Origin: Candidatus Aenigmatarchaeota archaeon | GTDB taxonomy: Archaea > EX4484-52 > B79-G9 | DNA: 12,009 nucleotides | Reading direction: 5' to 3' | Assembly (NCBI GenBank): GCA_023142905.1 | Contig: JAGLIP010000011.1 | Coordinates: 1-12,009, forward strand | Shown here: positions 5,750 to 11,170 of the stretch, piece after piece | How the letters are laid out: each line of letters opens with the position of its first letter | How positions within the stretch are numbered: position 1 is the stretch's first letter | Position numbers and translations under genes: made by a program | Notes under the pieces: model-generated | Seen by the model: only the letters and a program-made list of their open reading frames with translations | The model's database searches: none | What the model was told of the DNA's origin: nothing

Positions 5750-5968
5750 ATGTCTGTTACCTGGTTCTTCCTGCAATACATCAAATCGTCGCCACCAATA
5801 GTCCTTGTAGGAATTGAAATGCAGGGAACAATGGCGGCAGTCCATGCATTAATAATGCATTTTTCAAGAATCGAGGCAGGAAACATGTTTGGCAAAGGCG
5901 TTTCCGCAAAAATAGTACAAGCTATAGAAAACAAAGGACTGGTCGTTGATGTTAGGTTTCTTGAGTAA
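5750..5968 (+). CDS. Small hypothetical protein (doubtful)
   Basis: A 72-codon frame from the ATG at 5750. An internal ATG at 5819 gives 49 aa. The residues look protein-like: a hydrophobic PPIVLVGIEMQG strand, an Ala/His-rich helix, then GKGVSAKIVQAIENKGL and a final strand VVDVRFLE. I know no family for it. The ATG at 5750 follows the AT-rich CTTAATAAAAT too closely for that to be its TATA box, and no good ribosome binding site is seen, so the start is uncertain. It runs convergently into the DUF192 gene with a 17-nt overlap (5952-5968). It could be a real small gene or the tail of a broken one. The minus-strand frame over the same bases looks like a shadow. Confidence 0.4.
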   Translation: MSVTWFFLQYIKSSPPIVLVGIEMQGTMAAVHALIMHFSRIEAGNMFGKGVSAKIVQAIENKGLVVDVRFLE

Positions 5969-6329
5969 TCTCAAGAACATCTCCGGGTTTTAAGCCCGCT
6001 TTATTTGCAAATCCCGCCTCAACTTCAAGAACATGCATGCATCGTTTTTTAGGATAATATATTTTCCATGTTTTGGGGTTTAATGATATTGGTTTTGCAT
6101 CCTCGACAATATTTATGATTTTTTTGTTCTTGTCAATAAACACAAGGTCAAGCGGAAATTTCATGCAGAACATCCATATCCCATGCCTTGCGCAGAAGTG
6201 AAATGACAGAAGCATGCGCCCTTTTTTCTGAAACATAAGCCCTTTTGTAAGTGCACTCATAGTGTCTGCAATCTGGATATCCTTTATTTCCTCGTTTTTC
6301 GATAAGTTATTTATGCTAGCAAAAACCAT
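5952..6329 (-). CDS. DUF192 family protein
   Basis: A 125-aa protein of the DUF192 family, whose function is not established. Visible family landmarks are the IADT…KGLMFQ block (residues 20-34), the FHFCARHGIWMFCMKFPLDLVFID core (the usual GMLF-x-F…FWM-x-x-x-x-x-LD-x-x-FID), and the C-terminal VLEVEAGFANKAGLKPGD (100-117). Most bacterial members carry a signal peptide; none is seen here, so it is probably cytosolic. I chose the ATG at 6329 over 6368. The shorter start lies about 24 nt from a BRE/TATA-like box and fits the family's N terminus. The longer one would overlap nnrD by 29 bp and has no promoter or ribosome binding site. It diverges from nnrD with only 10 bp between start codons. Confidence 0.88.
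   Translation of the reverse strand: MVFASINNLSKNEEIKDIQIADTMSALTKGLMFQKKGRMLLSFHFCARHGIWMFCMKFPLDLVFIDKNKKIINIVEDAKPISLNPKTWKIYYPKKRCMHVLEVEAGFANKAGLKPGDVLEITQET
6307..6314 (+). promoter_or_regulatory. nnrD TATA-like box (leaderless)
   Basis: TTATTTAT, preceded by CGATAAG as a possible BRE, centred about 29 nt before the nnrD ATG at 6340. It lies inside the DUF192 coding region, since the two genes diverge with almost no gap. The TATA match is only fair. Confidence 0.4.
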
Positions 6330-6339
6330 AAGTCTATTT

Positions 6340-7164
6340 ATGGATTCGCTTTTAAAAAATCTTTTCATTCAAAGGGCGCCGGACGCAAAAAAAGGAGATT
6401 TTGGCCGTCTTCTTGTTATCGGCGGAAGTAAGATGTATACCGGCGCTCCGGCATTAGCAGCACTTGCAGCGCTTTATGCCGGTTGCGATATTGCAGTTAT
6501 TGCAGCACCCAAAAGAGCGGCAGATACGAGCGCTTCAATTTCTCCGAATCTTATAACATACCCTCTTGAAGGGGATTTTCTTGAAGAGGCGCACATAAAA
6601 GAGATAGAACCGCTTTTGAATAAATCAGATGCACTCATTATAGGTCCCGGGCTTGGTGAGCATGAAAAAACAAAAAAAGCCGTATTAAAAATACTTCAAA
6701 ACACAAAAAAACCAACAGTCATTGATGCAGATGCCCTTAAGGCAATTGCCGGAGAAAAAGAAATCCTTAAAGGAAAACCATTTATAATCACACCCAACAG
6801 GGGTGAATTCAAAATCTTGGCAGGAAAAGAGTTTTCAAAAGAAAATGCGCGCCCATATGCAAAAGACATTGATTGCGTTGTCCTTGCAAAAGGTCCGAAA
6901 GACATAATAACTGACGGCAAAAAAACAGAAGAAAATAGTACTGGAAATCCATACATGACTGTCGGTGGCACAGGCGATGTGTTGGCAGGCGTTGCAGGAG
7001 CGCTTCTTGCGCGAGGCGTAGAACCGTTTGATGCGGCAAGTCTTGCAGCATTAATAACCGGCCGTGCAGGAGATATTGCGGCCGCAGCCTTTGGTGAGAG
7101 TTTAACAGCAACAGATTTGTTAGACTCCATAGCACAAGTATTGATTGAGGTAAAAGGCGAATGA
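6340..7164 (+). CDS. nnrD: ADP-dependent (S)-NAD(P)H-hydrate dehydratase
   Basis: This enzyme repairs NADH and NADPH damaged by hydration, removing water from the S form with ADP as energy source. The 274-aa protein starting at MDSLLKN shows the family motifs in order: KKGDFGRLLVIGGSKMYTGA (17-36), GPGLG (102-106), the VIDADAL strand (127-133), ITPNRGEF (150-157), LAKGPKDIITDG (182-193) and MTVGGTGDVLAG (206-217), with the catalytic Asp at 213. It is the dehydratase only; the epimerase domain often fused to it (NnrE/YjeF-N) is absent from the window. The ATG at 6340 is preferred over an upstream in-frame ATG at 6262, because the homologous region begins after it and a TATA-like box sits about 29 nt upstream. 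The stop overlaps the next start (ATGA). Confidence 0.95.
   Translation: MDSLLKNLFIQRAPDAKKGDFGRLLVIGGSKMYTGAPALAALAALYAGCDIAVIAAPKRAADTSASISPNLITYPLEGDFLEEAHIKEIEPLLNKSDALIIGPGLGEHEKTKKAVLKILQNTKKPTVIDADALKAIAGEKEILKGKPFIITPNRGEFKILAGKEFSKENARPYAKDIDCVVLAKGPKDIITDGKKTEENSTGNPYMTVGGTGDVLAGVAGALLARGVEPFDAASLAALITGRAGDIAAAAFGESLTATDLLDSIAQVLIEVKGE
6349..6366 (-). promoter_or_regulatory. DUF192 promoter (BRE/TATA), inside nnrD
   Basis: On the minus strand this reads GAAAAGATTTTTTAAAAG: a purine-rich BRE then TTTAAAAG, resembling the rRNA promoter. The centre is about 24 nt from the ATG at 6329, predicting a leaderless message. It overlaps the first codons of nnrD. Confidence 0.45.
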
Positions 7165-8099
7165 AAAAGATTATTCTATTGTTTTTGATGTTGTTCGTTC
7201 TGCCCGCAGTTTATGCAGACACATGCGACCCAAAACCACAAATAGATGATATGGGTATGTCGGCCACAACAATAGCCCTTACAAGCGACCCGTGGTCAAA
7301 TATAATTGCAGTTGAGGTAAATTGGTCGTTGAGCGGCACAACAGATTGTAAAAATGCTATGGTGTACATGAACTCAGACCTTGAAAATATATTCTATACT
7401 GAGGAAGAATATACATCCGTGCTTTTGGGTGACAATATAATAACCAATATGGATATGATCTTCCTTCCGCAAGCAGTGCCGGGTGACGACTACCTGCAGG
7501 TTTTTATTACCTGCAATAATGAGGGGTGCAATGATTCAGGTGATTTTGGGGATTCACACATGTTTCTCTTCAAGATAACGCCCTTAAAATGCACAACAAA
7601 CGAGAACTGCTCGCGCGATCAATACTGTAATACCAACACCCAGCAATGCCTTGAGCTTAATTGCGAAGCATGCGATAATATAGAAAACCATGCATGCATA
7701 TCAACCTGTAACGATTCTGATCCATGTACTGTTGATTTCTGCGGAATTTCCGGTAACTGCGAGCATAACATAACAGAAAATTGCTGTCAGTTAGATATTG
7801 ACTGCAATGATGGTCTTTTTTGCACAGATGATGTATGTGTTGCTAACAGCTGTGTTATAACAAATAAAACATGTGTGGTCGCAGGCCCGTGCGAAATAAG
7901 CACCTGTGTCGAGCCCGATGGCTGTAGAGTATATAATAAGACTGATTGCGACTCAAACAAGGCTATCCAGCCGCCAAAAAAGTCAGCCACAGAAAGGATT
8001 GCAGATCTTAAAGGCCCATCAATACCAACAGATAAAAACACACTTGTGATTGGAATTATTGCATTGCTTCTTATTGTAAAGTTTGTGTTTTTGCGGTAA
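7161..8099 (+). CDS. Secreted, Cys-rich, membrane-anchored surface protein
   Basis: A 312-aa protein with a clear signal peptide (MKKIILLFLMLFVLPAVYA, cleavage after residue 19). An extracellular beta-rich domain spans about 20-143. A Cys-rich region follows at 144-263, built of short units of the C-x(5)-C-x(5)-C type such as CTTNENC and CNDGLFC. The protein ends in a C-terminal membrane helix (about 294-311) with a basic tail. I count 26 Cys outside the signal peptide, an even number that suits disulfides. Several N-glycosylation sequons (NWS, NCS, NDS, NIT, NKT) are present. The Cys units resemble Dickkopf/EGF-like modules, but I make no family call. It overlaps the nnrD stop by four bases, so the genes are translationally coupled, an odd pairing of a cytosolic enzyme with a surface protein. 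Confidence 0.88.
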   Translation: MKKIILLFLMLFVLPAVYADTCDPKPQIDDMGMSATTIALTSDPWSNIIAVEVNWSLSGTTDCKNAMVYMNSDLENIFYTEEEYTSVLLGDNIITNMDMIFLPQAVPGDDYLQVFITCNNEGCNDSGDFGDSHMFLFKITPLKCTTNENCSRDQYCNTNTQQCLELNCEACDNIENHACISTCNDSDPCTVDFCGISGNCEHNITENCCQLDIDCNDGLFCTDDVCVANSCVITNKTCVVAGPCEISTCVEPDGCRVYNKTDCDSNKAIQPPKKSATERIADLKGPSIPTDKNTLVIGIIALLLIVKFVFLR

Positions 8100-8286
8100 A
8101 TTTGTGTGGTTTTTATAGAATATTCAAAACGCTAGGATTCTTTGGTCTATTTCAAGCTTTTTTCTTGCCGGTTTATATTTTGTACGCAATAAAAAAACTT
8201 AAAAATATGAGTGTTTATTTTTTACTACTAGACAGAAATTTATAATATTTGCTTGTTATGTCTGCATATACTTATTGGTTTTTTAG
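8100..8286 (+). pseudogene. Gene-free stretch with possible protein remnant 2
   Basis: No intact gene. One frame is open from inside the previous gene to a TAA at 8243. It encodes GFFGLF at 8135-8152, YILYAIKKLKN at 8174-8206 and a hydrophobic tail (VYFLLLDRNL), with no usable start. It shares the FGL/YI/AIKKL pattern with 3161-3220. A TATA-like AATTTATAATAT at 8238-8249 probably serves the CYTH gene downstream. Confidence 0.25.
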
Positions 8287-8820
8287 ATGGAAACAGAATT
8301 TGAAGTGAAAATACTGGACATTGATGTGGCTTATATTCAATCAAAGCTGGAATCAATTGGAGCCAACATGCATCTCGAAAAAAGAAAAATGATGCGGTTT
8401 GTTTACGAATTACACCCCCCCAAAGAAGATGCCTGGTTACGGCTTAGAGACGATGGAGAAATAATCACACTGTGTGTGAAAGAAATACGCGCAGACACAA
8501 TTGACGGCACAAAGCAACATGAAAAGGTTGTTGACAATTTCTACAAGACACACCACCAACTTCTTAAATCAGATCACACACCCATAGCATATCAGGAAAA
8601 CGAAAGGATAAGTTATATGCTGGATGGCACTGCTATTGAAATTGATTTTTGGCCGGGTATTCCGCCATATCTTGAAATTGAAGGGCGTTCTGTTGAAGAA
8701 GTTGAAACTGTGGTATTTCGGTTAGGTTATGCTATAGAAGACACAACAACTCTTGGCGTTCCAGATATTTACAAGTCATACGGCCGTTGTATCGAAGACC
8801 ATAATATTGTAAATTTTTAA
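8287..8820 (+). CDS. CYTH-domain protein (CyaB / thiamine-triphosphatase-like)
   Basis: A 177-aa single-domain CYTH protein. The N-terminal E-x-E-x-K signature is EFEVK (residues 4-8). Further phosphate- and metal-binding positions follow in family order: WLRLRDDG (50-57), TLCVKE (61-66), NERISYMLDG (105-114), IEIDFWPGIP (117-126) and LEIEG (129-133). CYTH enzymes use a beta-barrel tunnel to act on triphosphate compounds; this subgroup (CyaB-like) is usually annotated as class IV adenylate cyclase or a thiamine-triphosphatase-type hydrolase. The archaeal substrate cannot be told from sequence. The length is standard. No ribosome binding site precedes the ATG; a TATA-like box about 44 nt upstream would give a leader of roughly 18 nt. 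Confidence 0.9.
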   Translation: METEFEVKILDIDVAYIQSKLESIGANMHLEKRKMMRFVYELHPPKEDAWLRLRDDGEIITLCVKEIRADTIDGTKQHEKVVDNFYKTHHQLLKSDHTPIAYQENERISYMLDGTAIEIDFWPGIPPYLEIEGRSVEEVETVVFRLGYAIEDTTTLGVPDIYKSYGRCIEDHNIVNF

Positions 8821-8862
8821 GTATTGTGTATTATTTATTTAAGTATTGTGTATTATTTATTA
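8819..8862 (+). repeat. 22-bp tandem repeat, two copies
   Basis: The unit AAGTATTGTGTATTATTTAT plus two T residues occurs at 8819-8840 and again, identical for 21 bases, at 8841-8861. It begins at the last two bases of the CYTH stop codon and runs up to the ribosome binding site of the next gene. Exact identity suggests a recent duplication. Confidence 0.85.
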
Positions 8863-8879
8863 TTGTTTGGTGAAATTAA

Positions 8880-9623
8880 ATGCGTTTTCATAATGAACTT
8901 ACTAATTCTTCGACAGAATGGGTCTATGAATACATAGGTTCTGAATCAGATATTGAAGATATTGTGGGGGCTCTTCGCAATAAGCACAGTATCTATTCAA
9001 ACGGAGGGCATCTTTTTTATGCAAAAGTTGGTGAGGTAACTGAGAAATACCAACAAAAAGAAATATATGCCGTTGTATTGGGTCTTGATGATTTTGGTGA
9101 TAGAATATTTAGCGATAATTGCCAAAAAACAAATGCATACCATACACGAACTACATTGCGAAAAGAAGTCGAGGAAACATTTCAATCTCCCGGAAGTTTT
9201 GTTGTGACCCCCATTGAAGAGGCCGCAGTAGATATGCTACAATACCAGAAAAACATGTTTTTGCCGGTTTCCTTATTTAGTTTAGTTATAGGTGCCGGAA
9301 TTACTGCATTAAATATTCTTAGCTCTGACGATATTTTTGATGCCGCATATCCAATAATTTTGCTCGGCGTCGTAACGCCTGTAGGCTTTCTTTATACCGT
9401 AAATAAGATAGGAACAACACCATCAAATACGATTATTATTGATGAGAATCTATCTGATGAAGTGCCCGTTGATAGAAATATTTTTAATTTGTTTAAAAAA
9501 GAATATCCTCGAATTGATTATCTGGCTCGTAAACCTTCAAAAAAAGAAGTGCTGTCTAGTTTAGCGAATGATGCTAAAAACAAAATTCCTGAATTTTATA
9601 AAAATATTCTAAAAACTAGTTAA
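8880..9623 (+). CDS. Unknown protein with two membrane helices (247 aa)
   Basis: I do not recognise a family. A soluble N-terminal domain (1-124) is followed by two hydrophobic segments at about 126-147 and 156-176, joined by a short acidic loop (SSDDIFD), then a polar C-terminal region (178-247) rich in Lys at its end. The arrangement suggests a helical hairpin anchored in the membrane, with both soluble parts on the same side. The start is well supported by GGTGA six bases before the ATG. It ends convergently with the MC1 gene across the hairpin at 9634-9648. Its AT-rich codon choice looks more marked than in nnrD or the MBL-fold gene. Confidence 0.8.
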   Translation: MRFHNELTNSSTEWVYEYIGSESDIEDIVGALRNKHSIYSNGGHLFYAKVGEVTEKYQQKEIYAVVLGLDDFGDRIFSDNCQKTNAYHTRTTLRKEVEETFQSPGSFVVTPIEEAAVDMLQYQKNMFLPVSLFSLVIGAGITALNILSSDDIFDAAYPIILLGVVTPVGFLYTVNKIGTTPSNTIIIDENLSDEVPVDRNIFNLFKKEYPRIDYLARKPSKKEVLSSLANDAKNKIPEFYKNILKTS

Positions 9624-9648
9624 AAAAATAAAAGCGGGATTTACCCGC
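9620..9648 (-). terminator. Hairpin plus T-tract terminator for MC1
   Basis: On the minus strand: GCGGG-TAAAT-CCCGC, a perfect 5-bp GC-rich stem with a 5-nt loop, then TTTTATTTTTTT. It begins about 20 nt after the MC1 stop and looks like a bacterial-style intrinsic terminator. On the plus strand it lies just after the stop of 8880-9623 but has no T-tract there. Confidence 0.65.
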
Positions 9649-9669
9649 CAAGCAAATTAATAGATAAAT

Positions 9670-9942
9670 TTAAAGTTTTTTTAAGTACTCGATGCCAACT
9701 TTTTTGACACTTGGTTTCCATACTTTTGCAGGCATCCAGTCAGGAGCATTTGCAGGAGATGAAACCTGATTTCTGGAACCGCCGTAAATGTGGATTTTTT
9801 TTGTTCCCCTTTCTCGAAGCCTAATGTCTGTCTCGCCTCTGTTAGCCGCCTTTAGGGCTGCTTGTCGTGGTTGTCTTCCGGAGAAAACGCCTGTTTCGCT
9901 ACCGCTCTTTGTCCTCATAACAAAGTATCTTTTTTCCGCCAT
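9670..9942 (-). CDS. Chromosomal protein MC1 (archaeal DNA-bending protein)
   Basis: A 90-aa basic protein of the MC1 family, a small monomeric chromatin protein known best from Methanosarcina and haloarchaea that bends DNA sharply and compacts the chromosome. Matching stretches are GVFSGRQPRQAALKAANRG (18-36), IRLRERGTKKIHIY (40-53) and DWMPAKVWKPSVKK (68-81). Compared with the Methanosarcina protein as I remember it, the loop after AANRG is shorter by several residues. The first of the two tryptophans (W61 there) is Ser here, while the second (in WMP) is kept. The start at 9942 has GGAGG eight bases upstream; a longer frame from 9957 would place its ATG on top of that site. A very strong promoter lies upstream and a hairpin/T-tract terminator downstream, in keeping with an abundant protein. 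Confidence 0.94.
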   Translation of the reverse strand: MAEKRYFVMRTKSGSETGVFSGRQPRQAALKAANRGETDIRLRERGTKKIHIYGGSRNQVSSPANAPDWMPAKVWKPSVKKVGIEYLKKL

Positions 9943-10007
9943 ATTTATACCCTCCATTAGAAAAGCGCCCCACTAGTGTTGGTGCTTCTGCATATTATTT
10001 GTTTTGG

Positions 10008-10026
10008 GTATATATAAAGTTTTCGC
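10008..10026 (-). promoter_or_regulatory. MC1 promoter (near-consensus BRE + TATA)
   Basis: On the minus strand: AGCGAAAACTTTATATATAC, matching the archaeal consensus BRE and TATA box. A start near 9988 would give a leader of about 46 nt. The leader holds an imperfect inverted repeat (9963-9985) with the palindromic core CACTAGTG, and then the GGAGG site. Confidence 0.82.
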
Positions 10027-10117
10027 TAATAGACGGCTAAAAACACAAAAATGTATTGAAAAAATCGGCTTTAAACGAACATTTAGAAATCCAAAGGCAA
10101 AACTTCTTGAACTTTAG
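10019..10117 (+). pseudogene. GNAT-like acetyltransferase C-terminal remnant
   Basis: A frame without a start codon encodes NRRLKTQKCIEKIGFKRTF (10028-10084) and ends at a TAG at 10115-10117. This closely resembles the end of GNAT acetyltransferases, where N-x-R-A-x-x-x-Y-E-K-x-G-F-x-R marks the acetyl-CoA motif A/B region. Nothing upstream in frame continues the domain; that stretch is now the MC1 promoter and leader on the opposite strand. It is best read as the leftover tail of a deleted gene. It is a short match and only moderately sure. Confidence 0.4.
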
Positions 10118-10135
10118 AATCTATACACTAATTTA

Positions 10136-10158
10136 TTCCAAAAATAGCTTTTTTGGAA
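10136..10158 (+). repeat. Perfect 9-bp hairpin upstream of the DUF5654 gene
   Basis: TTCCAAAAA (10136-10144) pairs with TTTTTGGAA (10150-10158) around the loop TAGCT. It lies 22 nt before the DUF5654 ATG, upstream of that gene's ribosome binding site. It could be a leader structure, an operator, or a weak terminator for whatever once lay upstream. Confidence 0.5.
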
Positions 10159-10180
10159 AAACCTGTTTAGGGGTGTTCAA

Positions 10181-10405
10181 ATGAAAACAGAAGTAATTGA
10201 GAAAATAGCGGCATTGGTTACAGCAGCATTCGGCCTTGTGGCAGCTCTTGCGTGGAATGATGCAATAAAAGCAATATTCAAGCAAGTGTTCGGGTCCGCG
10301 GATGCAATAGTTCCTATGGTAACATACGCCCTCGTTGTTACACTACTTGCCGTTTTAGCCACCGTATGGATAGGAAATATGGCTGAAAAAGCAAAAAAGA
10401 GGTAG
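10181..10405 (+). CDS. DUF5654 family small membrane protein
   Basis: A 74-aa protein with two membrane helices, about residues 8-26 (IAALVTAAFGLVAALAW) and 44-64 (VPMVTYALVVTLLAVLATVWI). The connecting loop carries the N-D-A-I-K-A-I-F motif, and the tail is Lys/Arg-rich. The helix 1 pattern AAFGLVAALAWN matches what I know of archaeal DUF5654 proteins, whose function is unknown. The length is normal for them. The start is supported by GGGGTG five bases before the ATG. It stands alone on the plus strand and ends just before a GC-rich hairpin. Confidence 0.8.
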   Translation: MKTEVIEKIAALVTAAFGLVAALAWNDAIKAIFKQVFGSADAIVPMVTYALVVTLLAVLATVWIGNMAEKAKKR

Positions 10406-10422
10406 GTTTATGTTGGCTTTAC

Positions 10423-10444
10423 GAGCCCCTTTTTGACGGGGCTC
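10423..10444 (+). terminator. Hairpin terminator after the DUF5654 gene
   Basis: GAGCCCC and GGGGCTC form a perfect 7-bp stem around an 8-nt loop rich in T. The T-rich ATTCTATTTCTTTT follows on the plus strand. The convergent minus gene's stop codon overlaps the stem, so it may serve both sides; the minus side has no T-tract. Confidence 0.6.
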
Positions 10445-10805
10445 ATTCTATTTCTTTTGCTTTGTAAAGCTTGTCTTTTGTAATTGCTGTCTTTTTGGAT
10501 ATGTGTTTTTTTACCTGCTTTTCCAATACTTCAAGAGTTTTTGAGACCGACCCAAAAGCATTCCACTCAAAATCTTCGCAGTCAAAAGCACCGACATTTG
10601 TTATGATGTGTGCATGTGTGGAGTATTTGTGCCGCCCGCCCGCATCACTGTGTATCTTTAGGTGTATCTTAAGCGAGGTTATGTCTGTTTTTTTTGAAAT
10701 TTCATTAAACGCCTTTTCTATTATTGATTGTATTTTTTCTAGCTCAAACTCGCCTATTTTGTCCGTATCAAAACCAACAGTGGTTATTTTTGGATTTTCA
10801 AACAT
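10443..10805 (-). CDS. HPF/RaiA-like ribosome-associated protein (probable)
   Basis: A 120-aa soluble protein. The predicted order is helix (EFELEKIQSIIEKAFNEI), strand (LKIHLKIHSD), strand (KYSTHAHIITNV), strand, then a helix FGSVSKTLEVLEKQVKKHISKK rich in Lys. It matches the short domain of hibernation-promoting factor/RaiA, notably the G-x-R-H-K-Y-S strand and the long C-terminal helix. Such proteins bind the small ribosomal subunit and silence it under stress. The match is by pattern only. The start is the ATG at 10805, set by GGAGGGG eight bases upstream inside the previous gene; the longer frame from 10823 would put its ATG before that site. The previous gene stops one base before this ATG, so translation is coupled. 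Confidence 0.6.
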   Translation of the reverse strand: MFENPKITTVGFDTDKIGEFELEKIQSIIEKAFNEISKKTDITSLKIHLKIHSDAGGRHKYSTHAHIITNVGAFDCEDFEWNAFGSVSKTLEVLEKQVKKHISKKTAITKDKLYKAKEIE

Positions 10806-10806
10806 C

Positions 10807-11139
10807 TTATTCCCCTCCAACATCTCCGCCGTATTCTTTCAGGATTTCTTTTATTTTTTCCTGAACGATTTTCTTTTTTTCTGCAGGAACCCGTATGCGC
10901 ACAAACCTTAACTCTTTTCGGTTCTTTCTTAAACTAGCTATTTCCTGCCTTATTTTTCTAATCTCTCCAAGTTTTTTCGCAATTTCCTTTTCATGTGTTT
11001 GTATTGCATTGTCAATATTTTCTTTTATCTCTTCTTCTGTTTTTGGCTCAAAAGATACATCCTCGCCAGTCTTAGGATTTTCCTTTACAATTGTTTCAAT
11101 CCTCTTGCTTTCAAGAGTCTCTTGGCTTTTTTTGGGCAT
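10807..11139 (-). CDS. Unknown charged coiled-coil protein (110 aa)
   Basis: A 110-aa, very polar protein. An acidic N-terminal third is followed by a long helix (about 35-78, with heptad-like spacing through IQTHEKEIAKKLGEIRKIRQ) predicted to form a coiled coil. A short basic strand (LRFVRIRVP, 77-85) and a final amphipathic helix (KKKIVQEKIKEILKEYGG) follow. There is no family I recognise, and no membrane segments. It heads a two-gene unit: its stop TAA is followed by one G and then the ATG of the HPF-like gene, whose ribosome binding site lies in its last codons. The ATG lies about 27 nt from a TATA box, so the message should be leaderless. A role as partner or co-regulator of the HPF-like protein is inference. 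Confidence 0.78.
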   Translation of the reverse strand: MPKKSQETLESKRIETIVKENPKTGEDVSFEPKTEEEIKENIDNAIQTHEKEIAKKLGEIRKIRQEIASLRKNRKELRFVRIRVPAEKKKIVQEKIKEILKEYGGDVGGE

Positions 11140-11141
11140 AG

Positions 11142-11151
11142 TTATTAATAT
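11142..11151 (+). promoter_or_regulatory. TATA-like box of the MBL-fold gene
   Basis: TTATTAATAT, centred about 24 nt before the ATG at 11170, so a leaderless start is predicted. It sits next to the start codon of the divergent gene. The consensus match is fair. Confidence 0.4.
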
Positions 11152-11160
11152 GGTATTTGA

Positions 11161-11170
11161 TAATTATAAA
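11161..11170 (-). promoter_or_regulatory. TATA box of the coiled-coil/HPF-like unit
   Basis: TTTATAATTA on the minus strand, centred about 27 nt from the ATG at 11139. It abuts the start codon of the MBL-fold gene, so the two divergent promoters cross within about 30 bp. Confidence 0.5.

Noticed and set aside
5844..5860. 17-nt perfect palindrome ATGCATT-AAT-AATGCAT
   Set aside because: It lies inside an open frame, built from common AT-rich words, with no promoter or second copy nearby; likely chance.
5740..5934. 64-aa minus-strand frame opposite the small hypothetical gene
   Set aside because: No start signals and a less protein-like composition than the plus-strand frame.
6696..7135. Long minus-strand open frames (144 and 108 aa) across nnrD
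   Set aside because: They lie antisense to a well-supported enzyme gene and have no family resemblance or start signals; they arise from its codon pattern.
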